Shown: positions 1 through 7,155, counted from the first letter of the stretch. The stretch is DNA of 14,941 bases from CAZMMV01 sp964637035 (GCA_964637035.1 CAZWTU010000038.1:1-14941), one strand, 5' to 3'. Notes: generated from the sequence alone by a model not told the origin. Program-made: numbers and translations.

Positions 1-1361
1 CAAAACTCAGAGAATATCTTGTCTAGAATATCTTCCTCTATTGTATCTCCAGATATACCACCTAGATTTTCCCAGCAATTTTTTAGGTCTATTTCTATGC
101 AGTCAATTGGTACATTCATCCTTATATCTTCCAATGCCTGTTTAATGTTTTCTAAGGCCTTGACTAGCAAATCCTTATGTCTAATATTTGTTATAGTTGT
201 ATCATTACTTGTTTGAATTTGTCCACCATAAAACATACTCTTAATCTTTTCTTCCATTAGATCCACCCCTATCCCAGATTTAATGGATGTTGTAATTAAT
301 GGCTTATCCCCTATAAGAGTTCTCAACAAGTCTTCATCTAAGACTGTTTTCAAATCAGTTTTATTTAAAAGTACTATGGCTTTATTTTCCTTAATTAAAT
401 TTATTATCTCATGATCATCTTCAGATAATTCCTGGGAACCATCAAAAACTGCAATAATTAAATCTGCATTCCTTATGGTTTCTTTAGCCCTATTTACTCC
501 AATTTTTTCTACTTCATCATCTGTAATTCTAATACCAGCTGTATCTATGATTTTAAGAGGAATACCATCTATATTTATATATTCTTCTATTATATCCCTT
601 GTTGTTCCAGGAATATTAGTAACTATAGCCCGATTCTCTCTTAATACTGCATTTAGTAGGGATGATTTCCCAACATTTGGCTTGCCTAATATTACAGTAT
701 TTAGTCCTTCTCTTAATATTTTACCCCTATCTGCTGTAGATAATAATATTTCAATTTCATCTCTTACTCTTTTAGCCTTTATTTCTAAATCTTCGTAAGT
801 TACTTCTTCTATGTCATCTTCTGGAAAATCTATGGAAACTTCAACATGGGCTACCATATCCAAAAGTATATTTCTAATTTCATTTATCTTTGTTGATAAG
901 GAACCTTCTAATTGATCTAAGGATGCTTGAAAACTTTTATCTGTTTTTGCCCTTATCATGTCCATAACAGCTTCAGCTTGGGATAAATCAAGCCTTCCAT
1001 TTAAAAAGGCCCTCTTTGTAAATTCTCCTGCTTCTGCCATTCTTGCCCCTTTGTTTAATACTAGTTCTAAGACTTTTCTAACGGAAATAATACCACCATG
1101 ACAATAAATCTCAACCATATCTTCCCTAGTATAAGTATTGGGACCCTTCATATAAGCTATTAAAACTTCATCTATTATTTCATCATTATCCTTGTTTACT
1201 ATATGACCGTATGTTAATTTTCTGCTTAAACTTTCGTCTATACTTTCTACTTTATTCCCCTTAAATATTTTGTTAGCAATATTTAAAGAATTTTTCCCAC
1301 TTATTCTAACAATTCCTATTCCAGCTTCGCCAACAGCTGTTGAAATAGCAGCTATAGTCAT
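1..1361 (-). CDS. mnmE: tRNA uridine-5-carboxymethylaminomethyl modification GTPase MnmE, 3' end cut by window
   Basis: MnmE is the GTPase partner of MnmG; together they install the (carboxymethyl)aminomethyl group at C5 of wobble U34 in certain tRNAs. My minus-strand translation starts at ATG 1361 with MTIAAISTAVGEAGIGIVRI, the typical N-terminal tetrahydrofolate-binding domain. A helical domain encloses a Ras-like G domain: GKPNVGKS at about residues 226-233, a TTRD switch, DTAG at about 273-276 and NKTD at about 333-336. The frame is open for 453 codons to the edge and ends IFSEF, with the next codon starting TG. That fits the family's C-terminal FC(I/V)GK, so only about four residues are missing. 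GAGGTG lies 8 bases before the start. In Firmicutes mnmG usually follows, outside this window. Family assignment is secure. Confidence 0.97.
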   Translation of the reverse strand, partial: MTIAAISTAVGEAGIGIVRISGKNSLNIANKIFKGNKVESIDESLSRKLTYGHIVNKDNDEIIDEVLIAYMKGPNTYTREDMVEIYCHGGIISVRKVLELVLNKGARMAEAGEFTKRAFLNGRLDLSQAEAVMDMIRAKTDKSFQASLDQLEGSLSTKINEIRNILLDMVAHVEVSIDFPEDDIEEVTYEDLEIKAKRVRDEIEILLSTADRGKILREGLNTVILGKPNVGKSSLLNAVLRENRAIVTNIPGTTRDIIEEYINIDGIPLKIIDTAGIRITDDEVEKIGVNRAKETIRNADLIIAVFDGSQELSEDDHEIINLIKENKAIVLLNKTDLKTVLDEDLLRTLIGDKPLITTSIKSGIGVDLMEEKIKSMFYGGQIQTSNDTTITNIRHKDLLVKALENIKQALEDIRMNVPIDCIEIDLKNCWENLGGISGDTIEEDILDKIFSEF

Positions 1362-1381
1362 TATTTTCACCTCTATCCTAT

Positions 1382-1390
1382 ATTATATCA
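1382..1390 (-). promoter_or_regulatory. Extended -10 promoter of mnmE
   Basis: On the minus strand the motif TGATATAAT matches an extended -10 element (TGnTATAAT) exactly. It lies about 20 bases before the mnmE start, leaving a very short leader that still holds GAGGTG. No good -35 hexamer is seen at 16-18 bases upstream, which is tolerated by extended -10 promoters. It implies mnmE is transcribed separately from the rpmH-khpB operon, which has a terminator upstream at 1590-1613. Confidence 0.5.
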
Positions 1391-1436
1391 CACAAGCCCA
1401 AATCGAAATAAATAAAAAAGATTCAATTTAATTGTT

Positions 1437-1509
1437 TGTCATTCAGATCCTAGACAAGTAACTAGTCTTTTCAATACATATAAGATCCCTCGTTTCACTC
1501 GGGATGACA
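1437..1509. repeat. Degenerate intergenic dispersed repeat with TGTCAT / ATGACA ends
   Basis: The element starts TGTCATTC (1437-1444) and ends GGGATGACA (1501-1509), giving inverted ends. Its right part (1482-1509) resembles a repeat that I recall from many bacterial intergenic regions, of the form GAGCGAAGCGAGGAATC next to TGTCATTC, differing at about four positions. Its base composition is GC-richer than the surroundings. Between the ends, 1452-1468 holds an 8-bp near-palindrome around AGACAAGT/ACTAGTCT. It carries no gene. It may be a decayed miniature element or a spread intergenic palindrome; only a genome-wide copy count can tell. Confidence 0.45.
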
Positions 1510-1589
1510 GAAAAGTGACTTTTCATGAATCTGGTGCTCATTGCGTTTGATCTACCATCAATTTACAGAAATTCGCTGTGTTAGGTCAT

Positions 1590-1613
1590 AAAAACCCAGT
1601 TTTTCACTGGGTT
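1590..1613 (-). terminator. Intrinsic terminator of the rpmH-rnpA-yidD-yidC-khpB operon
   Basis: Read on the minus strand, AACCCAGT and ACTGGGTT form a perfect 8-bp stem around the 5-base loop GAAAA, and the stem runs into a short T-rich tail (TTTTTAT). It begins 8 bases after the khpB stop codon. The U-tract is modest but the position is ideal, so it most likely closes the operon and insulates mnmE. Confidence 0.75.
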
Positions 1614-1620
1614 CTTAGTT

Positions 1621-2247
1621 TTATTTAGATTGTATTACTACTCTTCTATATGGTTCGTTTCCTTCACTGTAAGTGGTAACTCCCTGGACTTTCTGGAGTG
1701 CAAAATGTATAATTCTTCTTTCATAAGGATTCATAGGCTCAAGCTTAATTGGCCTTTTAGTGTACTTGGTCTTTTCAGCCATTTTATTGGCCAATCTGAT
1801 TAGGGTTTGTTCCCTCTTGTCCCTATATCCTTCGATATCAATTATGACCTTAATATAAGTATCCCTATTTCTATTAACAGTTAAATTAAGTAAATATTGA
1901 ATAGCATCAAGAGTGTTACCTCTCTTACCTATTACTATTCCCTTATCTGCAGGGCATATATCCGTAATATCTATAAATAGTTTGTCATCTTTTCTTTCAA
2001 TAATATTGACTGCATCAACATTCATAGAACTTAGTACTTTAGTTAAAAAAACATCTGCAATTTCCTTAGGATCATAGACTACTGATACCTTTACTTTAGC
2101 ATCTTTAGACCCTATTAATCCAAGAAATCCCTTACTTGCTTCATCGATTATTTCTATTTCAACATCTTCTTCTTTAGCATTCAATTCTAATAAAGCCTCT
2201 TTAATTGCCTCATCCACAGTCTTTGATACTTTCACAACGGATTTCAT
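1621..2247 (-). CDS. khpB: RNA-binding protein KhpB (Jag), Jag-N/KH/R3H
   Basis: This is a 208-residue KhpB/Jag protein, an RNA-binding protein that pairs with KhpA in Firmicutes and is linked to cell elongation and sporulation. Residues 1-55 look like the Jag-N domain. A type II KH domain spans about 60-140 with its GxxG loop as GKRG at 107-110. The C-terminal R3H domain has R177 and H181 in ERRIIH. The length is normal for the family. It follows yidC by 4 bases. Its ribosome binding site AAGGAGGAG (2258-2266) lies inside the last codons of yidC, so the two genes are probably translationally coupled. The YidC-Jag pairing is common in Firmicutes. Confidence 0.95.
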   Translation of the reverse strand: MKSVVKVSKTVDEAIKEALLELNAKEEDVEIEIIDEASKGFLGLIGSKDAKVKVSVVYDPKEIADVFLTKVLSSMNVDAVNIIERKDDKLFIDITDICPADKGIVIGKRGNTLDAIQYLLNLTVNRNRDTYIKVIIDIEGYRDKREQTLIRLANKMAEKTKYTKRPIKLEPMNPYERRIIHFALQKVQGVTTYSEGNEPYRRVVIQSK

Positions 2248-2251
2248 GACT

Positions 2252-2959
2252 TTACTTCTCCTCCTTGATATTACCTAAAGACCTATTTGAAATTAATTGT
2301 TGAATAATTGTAAAGACATTACTTAAGACCCAATATAATGCAAGTCCTGCTGGAAATGCCCTAGCTGAAAAAAATATCATTACTGGCAAAAACATATTCA
2401 TCATTTTCATTGTAGACTGTTGACTTTCATCTCCAGCGGGTTGTGCCATTGTTTTACTTTGTAAAAAAGTAGTTAATCCTGCTAATAATGGTAGTCCCCA
2501 CATTATATGATCTGCCATTTCTAAATTTGGTATCCATAAAAATGCTTTATTTATTGATTCATACACACCTGGTGTTTTAAATACAAATGTTGCAGGTTCC
2601 CGCATTACTTTAAAAAAAGCAAAAATAATAGGAAGTTGAATTAAAAGCGGCAAACAACTGGATGCTGGATTGTATTTTTCTTCCTTATATAATTCAGACA
2701 TTTTTATTTGCATGGTTTGAGGATCATTTTTATATTTATCTTGTATAGCTTTCATCTTAGGTTGTATCTCACTCATTTTCTTTTGATTCTTGGTTGTACT
2801 TAAACCAATGGGTAAAAGAAGTAATTTAAATATTATAGTTGTTATTATGATTGCCATAGCATAAAAGGAAAATTGTTCTGGTTCCACCCCAATATTTGAT
2901 ACAACATCATAAACAAATTTAAGAAGACCTCCTAGTATATTACCTAGAAAATTCATCAT
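2252..2959 (-). CDS. yidC: Membrane protein insertase YidC/Oxa1 family
   Basis: YidC inserts and folds membrane proteins, alone or with SecYEG. I start it at ATG 2959 (235 residues), because AGGAGG at 2969-2974 is 9 bases upstream. The longer reading from 2980 would put that Shine-Dalgarno inside the gene. No lipobox cysteine follows the first hydrophobic segment, unlike Bacillus SpoIIIJ but as in many Clostridia. Family hallmarks are the first core membrane segment around 31-51, a basic cytoplasmic hairpin (52-95), NPASSCLPLLIQLPI (97-111) and a C-terminal PAGLALYW region (203-210). The groove position normally held by Arg appears to be Lys45. The upstream yidD stop overlaps the possible start at 2980 in an ATGA arrangement. 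Confidence 0.95.
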   Translation of the reverse strand: MMNFLGNILGGLLKFVYDVVSNIGVEPEQFSFYAMAIIITTIIFKLLLLPIGLSTTKNQKKMSEIQPKMKAIQDKYKNDPQTMQIKMSELYKEEKYNPASSCLPLLIQLPIIFAFFKVMREPATFVFKTPGVYESINKAFLWIPNLEMADHIMWGLPLLAGLTTFLQSKTMAQPAGDESQQSTMKMMNMFLPVMIFFSARAFPAGLALYWVLSNVFTIIQQLISNRSLGNIKEEK

Positions 2960-2968
2960 ATCACTAAA

Positions 2969-2974
2969 CCTCCT
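2969..2974 (-). promoter_or_regulatory. Ribosome binding site that decides the yidC start
   Basis: A full AGGAGG lies 9 bases before ATG 2959 and 12 before ATG 2956. It falls just inside the longer in-frame reading that begins at 2980, which argues that the 2980 start is not the main one. Confidence 0.75.
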
Positions 2975-2976
2975 AT

Positions 2977-3192
2977 TCATTTAAGCGGATCATACCCACC
3001 TGGATTAAAAGGATTACACCTAAGTATTCTTTTAATGGTTAAAATAGTTCCCTTAATAAAACCATATTTTTTATACGCCTCGATGGAGTACTGGGAACAG
3101 GTAGGGTAAAATCTGCAATTATTACCAGTAAAAATATATTTAGATATAAATCTTTGGTAAAATTTTATAAAAATTATAGCTATCTTAGCCAT
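2977..3192 (-). CDS. yidD: Membrane protein insertion efficiency factor YidD
   Basis: This 71-residue protein is a YidD family member, a small membrane-associated protein thought to help YidC-dependent insertion. The sequence shows the hallmarks: CRFYPTCSQYSIEA from residue 26, and RCNPFNPGGYDP at 58-69. The three cysteines 26, 32 and 59 are the conserved set. The N-terminus is an amphipathic, Lys/Arg-bearing helix (about 1-20). It starts 16 bases after the rnpA stop, with only a weak Shine-Dalgarno (GAAAGTGA), so reinitiation after rnpA is likely. Its stop region overlaps an in-frame upstream ATG of yidC. Product and position between rnpA and yidC agree. Confidence 0.96.
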   Translation of the reverse strand: MAKIAIIFIKFYQRFISKYIFTGNNCRFYPTCSQYSIEAYKKYGFIKGTILTIKRILRCNPFNPGGYDPLK

Positions 3193-3208
3193 TTAATTCA
3201 CTTTCTCT

Positions 3209-3541
3209 TTAAAGTAATTTTGCCAATTTCATGATATGGATCATAGCACTCTCTAATTTATCATAAGGAAGATCCACTACATTTTTTTTAGGTATGAAAA
3301 TTAAATCGTAATTATTTTTAATCAAATTGAATTTCAGCCTATAAATTTCCTTCATCTGTCTTCTTATTCGATTTCTTTCAACACTATTTCCTATCTTTTT
3401 TGTAATAGAATATCCTACCCTTGTATATCCTAAATCATTTTTATTAACATAAAGGATCAAATTTCTATTCCAATAGTTTTTACCATATTTATAGACTTTC
3501 TTAAACTCCACATTACTTCTCAATCTATACATTTTATCCAT
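3209..3541 (-). CDS. rnpA: Ribonuclease P protein component
   Basis: RnpA is the protein subunit of RNase P, which with the M1-type RNA removes 5' leaders from pre-tRNAs. The 110-residue product is small and very basic. It begins MDKMYRLRSNVEFKKVYKYG, typical of the family, and carries the RNR signature at R56-N57-R58 followed by R60, R61 and K64 that contact RNA. AGGGG sits 7 bases before the ATG at 3541, favouring this start over the internal Met4. There is a gap of 50 bases after rpmH. A terminator-like hairpin in this gap (3568-3592) probably limits its expression. No room for a separate promoter exists between the hairpin and the start. Confidence 0.97.
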   Translation of the reverse strand: MDKMYRLRSNVEFKKVYKYGKNYWNRNLILYVNKNDLGYTRVGYSITKKIGNSVERNRIRRQMKEIYRLKFNLIKNNYDLIFIPKKNVVDLPYDKLESAMIHIMKLAKLL

Positions 3542-3567
3542 TTTATTGCCCCTAACATACCTATTAT

Positions 3568-3592
3568 AAAAAAGGCTACTTAAAAAGCAGCC
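3568..3592 (-). terminator. Terminator-like hairpin at the rpmH stop codon (attenuator before rnpA)
   Basis: On the minus strand GGCTGCTT (3592-3585) pairs with AAGTAGCC (3581-3574), with one G-U pair and a 3-base loop. Six T residues follow at once (3573-3568). This is a classical intrinsic terminator. The first G of the stem is the last base of the rpmH TAG stop codon. As rnpA has no separate promoter downstream of it, termination must be partial. Confidence 0.8.
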
Positions 3593-3726
3593 TATGCAGT
3601 TAACTTCTTCCTTCCTCTTTTTTTCCTTCTTTTAATTATTGCTCTACCTGCCTTAGTTTTCATTCTTTTTCTAAATCCATGTTCCTTACTTCTTTGTCTT
3701 CTCTTCGGTTGATAAGTTCTTTTCAT
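3592..3726 (-). CDS. rpmH: 50S ribosomal protein L34
   Basis: L34 is a small, very basic protein of the large ribosomal subunit. The 44-residue product has the usual length and sequence: MKRTYQPKRRQRSKEHGFR at the start, then the GRAIIKRRKKRGRKKL tail. The start at 3726 is set by a perfect AAGGAGGTG 6 bases upstream; a longer in-frame reading to 3801 adds 25 non-family residues and is not real. It is the first gene of its operon, about 77 bases after the likely transcription start of the consensus promoter at 3810-3838. The neighbouring oriC and dnaA match the conserved bacterial origin arrangement. Confidence 0.98.
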   Translation of the reverse strand: MKRTYQPKRRQRSKEHGFRKRMKTKAGRAIIKRRKKRGRKKLTA

Positions 3727-3809
3727 TAAAAACACCTCCTTCAATATTTGTTTCAGAAATTTATAAAATAATATAGAGTTATCAAGTATAATAATAAACA
3801 CTACTATTG

Positions 3810-3838
3810 ATTATATTTACTAGAGACTTATATGTCAA
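3810..3838 (-). promoter_or_regulatory. Perfect-consensus housekeeping promoter of the rpmH operon
   Basis: On the minus strand, TTGACA (3838-3833), a 17-base spacer and TATAAT (3815-3810) match the vegetative sigma-70/SigA consensus at all twelve positions. The start point would be near 3803, about 77 bases before the rpmH ATG. Its edge is about 30 bases from the first DnaA box-like site (3869), so DnaA bound at oriC could affect it. Confidence 0.9.
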
Positions 3839-3868
3839 GAAGTATAAATAAAAGCTTTAAAAATAATT

Positions 3869-4226
3869 TTATCTACAATTTTTATAAACTTGTGGATAAG
3901 TCATTGTAAAAAAGTCATATTTTTGATATTATAATAGGACATGTGAATAGTTAGAAAAAGAAATCAACAATTTTTACTTATGCACATACTGTGGATAAAA
4001 TGTGTATAAGTAAGTATTTTTTTAACAATCTATCTATTCAATTGCAGTGATATACACATTTCTTATCCACATGACTTGTTAATATATTTATGTTAATAAT
4101 TATATTTATCACTATTATTCAGATTTATTAACATTTTACTAAGAATTTATACACATATATTTTTACTAAACTAATATTTTTTAATCCTTATATCTAGTGA
4201 TTACCTGTTGATAACTATGTTTATAA
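3869..4226. other. oriC: oriC, upstream DnaA-box cluster (rpmH-dnaA gap)
   Basis: The 561-base rpmH-dnaA gap holds no gene. Exact TTATNCACA boxes: minus 3891-3899, plus 3978-3986, minus 3990-3998, minus 4001-4009, plus 4063-4071 and plus 4147-4155. One-mismatch sites are plus 3869-3877, minus 3942-3950, plus 4050-4058, minus 4206-4214 and minus 4218-4226. Three exact boxes sit within 32 bases at 3978-4009. The rest is very AT-rich. This matches the upstream part of bipartite Firmicute origins; DnaA bound here probably also regulates dnaA. I see no clear dnaA promoter; TTGATA (4208-4213) 16 bases from TAAAAA (4230-4235) is only a weak candidate. Confidence 0.92.
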
Positions 4227-4287
4227 CTTTAAAAATTTAGTTTATTTTTTTCTATTTAAAATATTTTTTAGAAAGTGAGGTATAGAA

Positions 4288-5622
4288 ATGTCATCCAGTT
4301 TAGATAATATTTGGGCTGAAGTTTTAAAATTGATTAAAGTTGAATTAACTGAAGTTAGTTTTAATACTTGGTTAAAAACAATTGAACCAGTTAGTATTTC
4401 AGACGAAAAAGTTATACTTACTGCTCCTAATGATTTTACAAAGGGAATTTTAGAAGGAAGATATTTAAATCTTATTAAAAATGCCTTTACCCAGGTTACA
4501 GAGCAAGACTTTAATATTCATTTTATTATACCTGGGGAAGAACAATATATAAATAATGGACAAACTACTAATCAAAACATGAATGGTAATAATAAGAGAG
4601 CCCAACTAAATCCTAAATATACTTTTGATAGTTTTGTAATTGGGAATAGTAATAGACTTGCCCATGCAGCCTCTTTAGCAGTTGCTGAAGCACCAGCACA
4701 AACATATAATCCACTATTTCTATATGGGGGAGTTGGACTTGGAAAGACACATTTAATGCATGCTATTGGCCATTACATACTAAGCCAAAATCCTAATTCT
4801 AAGGTAGTCTATGTTTCTTCAGAAAAATTTACAAATGAACTTATAAATTCCATTAGGGAATATAGAAATGAAGAATTTAGAAACAAATATAGGAATGTTG
4901 ATGTACTTTTAATAGATGATATACAATTTATTGAAGGAAAAGAAGGAACACAGGAGGAATTTTTCCATACATTTAACGCCTTACATGAGTCTAATAAACA
5001 AATTATAATATCTAGTGATAGGCCACCTAAAAAAATTCCTACTTTGGAGGATAGGCTTGTTTCCAGGTTTGAATGGGGTTTAACTACAGATATCCAACCC
5101 CCAGATTTAGAGACTAGGATCGCAATACTTAGGAAAAAAGCTAAAATAGAAAATATAGCAGTTGATGATAAAGTAATGCTTTATATAGCAACAAAAATTC
5201 AATCAAACATTAGAGAGTTAGAAGGTGCACTTATAAGGGTTGTAGCTTATGCTTCCCTAACTAATACAGAAGTAAATGAAGAATTAGCAGAAGAAGCACT
5301 TAAGGATATTTTATCTACAAGTAAACCAAAAGAAATAACTGTTAACTTGATTAAGGATGTTGTATCTAAAAACTTTAATATAAAGATGGATGATTTTTCT
5401 TCTAAGAAAAGAACTAGGGCTATTGCCTATCCAAGACAGATTGCAATGTATCTTACCAGGGAGCTAACTGATCTATCATTACCTAAAATAGGGGACGAAT
5501 ATGGTGGAAGAGACCATACTACGGTTATTCATGCTTATGATAAAATATCAAAGGAATTAGAAGAGAGCGAAAATTTCAGAAGGAAAATAGAGGATATAGT
5601 AAAAGATTTGGAGGAATTATAA
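4288..5622 (+). CDS. dnaA: Chromosomal replication initiator protein DnaA
   Basis: DnaA binds DnaA boxes at oriC, forms an ATP-dependent filament and opens the duplex. The 444-residue product is of usual length. Domain I covers about 1-80 and includes W29; domain II is a short Asn/Gln-rich linker (about 85-108). The AAA+ domain III has Walker A GGVGLGKTH at 147-155, Walker B LLIDDIQF at 207-214, a sensor ISSDRPP and the RLVSRFEWG arginine-finger region near 256-264. Domain IV ends with the DNA-binding signature GGRDHTTVIHAYDKI (406-420). GAGG is 7 bases before ATG 4288. It is first in the rightward gene series and is flanked on both sides by DnaA boxes, implying autoregulation. Confidence 0.99.
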   Translation: MSSSLDNIWAEVLKLIKVELTEVSFNTWLKTIEPVSISDEKVILTAPNDFTKGILEGRYLNLIKNAFTQVTEQDFNIHFIIPGEEQYINNGQTTNQNMNGNNKRAQLNPKYTFDSFVIGNSNRLAHAASLAVAEAPAQTYNPLFLYGGVGLGKTHLMHAIGHYILSQNPNSKVVYVSSEKFTNELINSIREYRNEEFRNKYRNVDVLLIDDIQFIEGKEGTQEEFFHTFNALHESNKQIIISSDRPPKKIPTLEDRLVSRFEWGLTTDIQPPDLETRIAILRKKAKIENIAVDDKVMLYIATKIQSNIRELEGALIRVVAYASLTNTEVNEELAEEALKDILSTSKPKEITVNLIKDVVSKNFNIKMDDFSSKKRTRAIAYPRQIAMYLTRELTDLSLPKIGDEYGGRDHTTVIHAYDKISKELEESENFRRKIEDIVKDLEEL

Positions 5623-5659
5623 ATATTATTATGTTAGTAACTTTTAATAGTTAGGAAAC

Positions 5660-5767
5660 TTATCCACATGTTATTAAGTCTATTAAATAACCAAGTTTTC
5701 TAATTGCAATATGTTTTCCACATAATAACATGTACTACTACTATTACTACTATATATTACTATATTC
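5660..5767 (+). other. oriC: oriC, downstream unwinding unit with DnaA-trio (dnaA-dnaN gap)
   Basis: A perfect box TTATCCACA (5660-5668) and a near box TTTTCCACA (5714-5722), both on the plus strand, are followed after 10 bases by seven in-register TAC/TAT triplets (5733-5753), and then AT-rich sequence to 5767. This order, box then trio repeats then AT-rich DNA, is the basal unwinding layout described for B. subtilis, where trios guide DnaA onto single strands. It marks the probable site of strand opening. The region also has an 11-bp perfect inverted repeat (5666-5676 and 5723-5733). The 179-base gap holds no gene and no clear terminator. Confidence 0.85.
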
Positions 5768-5801
5768 TTTCTATCTCTAGGAAAAAAAAAGGAGGCTTAC
5801 A

Positions 5802-6908
5802 ATGAAAATTAAAATCGAACAAAGAGAATTATCAAAACATATAAATATTGCACAAAAAGGAATCTCTGGAAGAACTACCTTACAAATATTAGATGGAATA
5901 CTTATAGAAACTATAAATGGTAAATTAAAATTAACGGGTACTGATTTAGAAATAAGTATAGAAACTTATGTAGATTGTGAAATAGAAGAGGAAGGATCAA
6001 TAGTTATTGATTCTAAACTTTTTGGTGATATGATAAAAAAACTTCCTAATGCACCTATATATATAAGTGTAAAGGATAATAATGTAAATATAAAATGTGA
6101 AAATTCAGAGTTTAATATATTAGGGAATTCTGCCAAGGAATACCCAGACCTACCTATAATATTAGAACAGGATAATTTTATAATTCAAAAAGACTTATTT
6201 AAAAATGCAATAAGGCAAAGTGTATTTGCTACAATTCAGGATGAAACAAGACCCTCTTTATCTGGGGTGCTATTAGAATTAACAAATGGCTATATTTCAT
6301 TTGTAGCATTAGATGGTTATAGACTAGCTCTTAGAAAGCTACCTATTGAATCAGATAAAGATATAAAAATTATAATTCCAGGAAGGGCTTTAAATGAGGT
6401 CAATAAAATTTTAGATGAATCTGAGGAAACATTTAAAATAGCAGTTGCACCTAGGCATGTTATATTCAATATAGGTGAAACAGTTATTTATTCAAGACTT
6501 TTAGAAGGACAATTTTTCAATTATAGGGAAATTATTAGGGATGAACATAAAACATCTGTAATAATAAACAAAACACAACTTCAGCAAAGTCTAGAGAGAG
6601 CATCCCTTTTAGCAAAAGAGGAAAAAGCTAATTTAGTAAAATTAATTATTGAAGGGGATAAAATAGAAATACGGTCTAATTCTGAAATAGGAAATGTAAA
6701 TGAAAAGGTATTTGCTAGTGTAAGTGGGGAAGAAATAAATATAGCCTTTAATTCCAGATATATACTAGAGGGGATAAAACTAATGGATGATGATGAAATA
6801 GAATTAAATTTCATGGGAAGCTTAAATCCTTGTATTATAAAGCCTTTAGTAGATGAAAATTACACTTATTTAGTTTTACCAGTACGTTTAGCTCAAGATG
6901 ATTATTAG
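5802..6908 (+). CDS. dnaN: DNA polymerase III beta subunit (sliding clamp)
   Basis: DnaN is the ring-shaped dimeric clamp that tethers DNA polymerase III to DNA and recruits other replication and repair proteins. The 368-residue product has the family length and three repeated clamp folds of about 120 residues. The start reads MKIKIEQRELSKHINIAQKG. Recognisable blocks are SGVLLELTNGYISFVALDGY in the second domain and a C-terminal YTYLVLPVRL, which forms the edge of the peptide-binding pocket. GGAGG (5791-5795) lies 6 bases before ATG 5802. The gene lies immediately after the DnaA-trio region, and its stop overlaps the rlbA ribosome binding site. Confidence 0.99.
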   Translation: MKIKIEQRELSKHINIAQKGISGRTTLQILDGILIETINGKLKLTGTDLEISIETYVDCEIEEEGSIVIDSKLFGDMIKKLPNAPIYISVKDNNVNIKCENSEFNILGNSAKEYPDLPIILEQDNFIIQKDLFKNAIRQSVFATIQDETRPSLSGVLLELTNGYISFVALDGYRLALRKLPIESDKDIKIIIPGRALNEVNKILDESEETFKIAVAPRHVIFNIGETVIYSRLLEGQFFNYREIIRDEHKTSVIINKTQLQQSLERASLLAKEEKANLVKLIIEGDKIEIRSNSEIGNVNEKVFASVSGEEINIAFNSRYILEGIKLMDDDEIELNFMGSLNPCIIKPLVDENYTYLVLPVRLAQDDY

Positions 6909-6918
6909 GAGAGATAAA

Positions 6919-7128
6919 ATGGAAAAAATTAAAATTGAAAGTGATTTTATAAAGTTAGATCAATTTTTGAAATTTGCAGGGGTAGTGCAAACAGGTGGTC
7001 AAGCAAAAATCCTTATTAGCCAGGAAGATGTACTAGTAAATAATGAAATTTGTACTAAAAGAGGTAAAAAGTTAAGAATAGATGATATAATTGAAATTAA
7101 AGGATATGGATCATTTATTGTGATATAA
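6919..7128 (+). CDS. rlbA: S4-domain RNA-binding protein RlbA/YaaA
   Basis: This 69-residue protein belongs to the small S4-domain YaaA/RlbA family found between dnaN and recF in Firmicutes; a ribosome-assembly role has been proposed. The S4 fold covers nearly all of it, with IKLDQFLKFAGVVQTGGQAK (11-30) as the RNA-binding helices, followed by VLVNNEICTKRGKKL and a hydrophobic end. I place the start at 6919, 6 bases after AGGAGA (6907-6912). The ATG at 6898 would overlap dnaN and add seven residues before that site. It is probably co-transcribed with dnaN and recF. Confidence 0.9.
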   Translation: MEKIKIESDFIKLDQFLKFAGVVQTGGQAKILISQEDVLVNNEICTKRGKKLRIDDIIEIKGYGSFIVI

Positions 7129-7155
7129 TATTACTTGCCTTAAGGGGTGTTTTTT

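Noticed and set aside
19..798. Plus-strand open frames within 19-216 and 475-798
   Set aside because: They lie antisense to mnmE, whose minus-strand frame carries all the GTPase motifs. The plus-strand products are low-complexity and hydrophobic, with no family features.
3727..3801. Longer rpmH start at 3801
   Set aside because: It would add 25 residues absent from L34 and place the perfect AAGGAGGTG inside the gene. It would also leave almost no leader after the promoter start near 3803.
3802..3820. Trio-like TACTAT/TTTACT triplets near 3802-3820
   Set aside because: No DnaA box stands upstream in the right orientation and the triplets are interrupted by the rpmH promoter -10 element. The run at 5733-5753 is far better.
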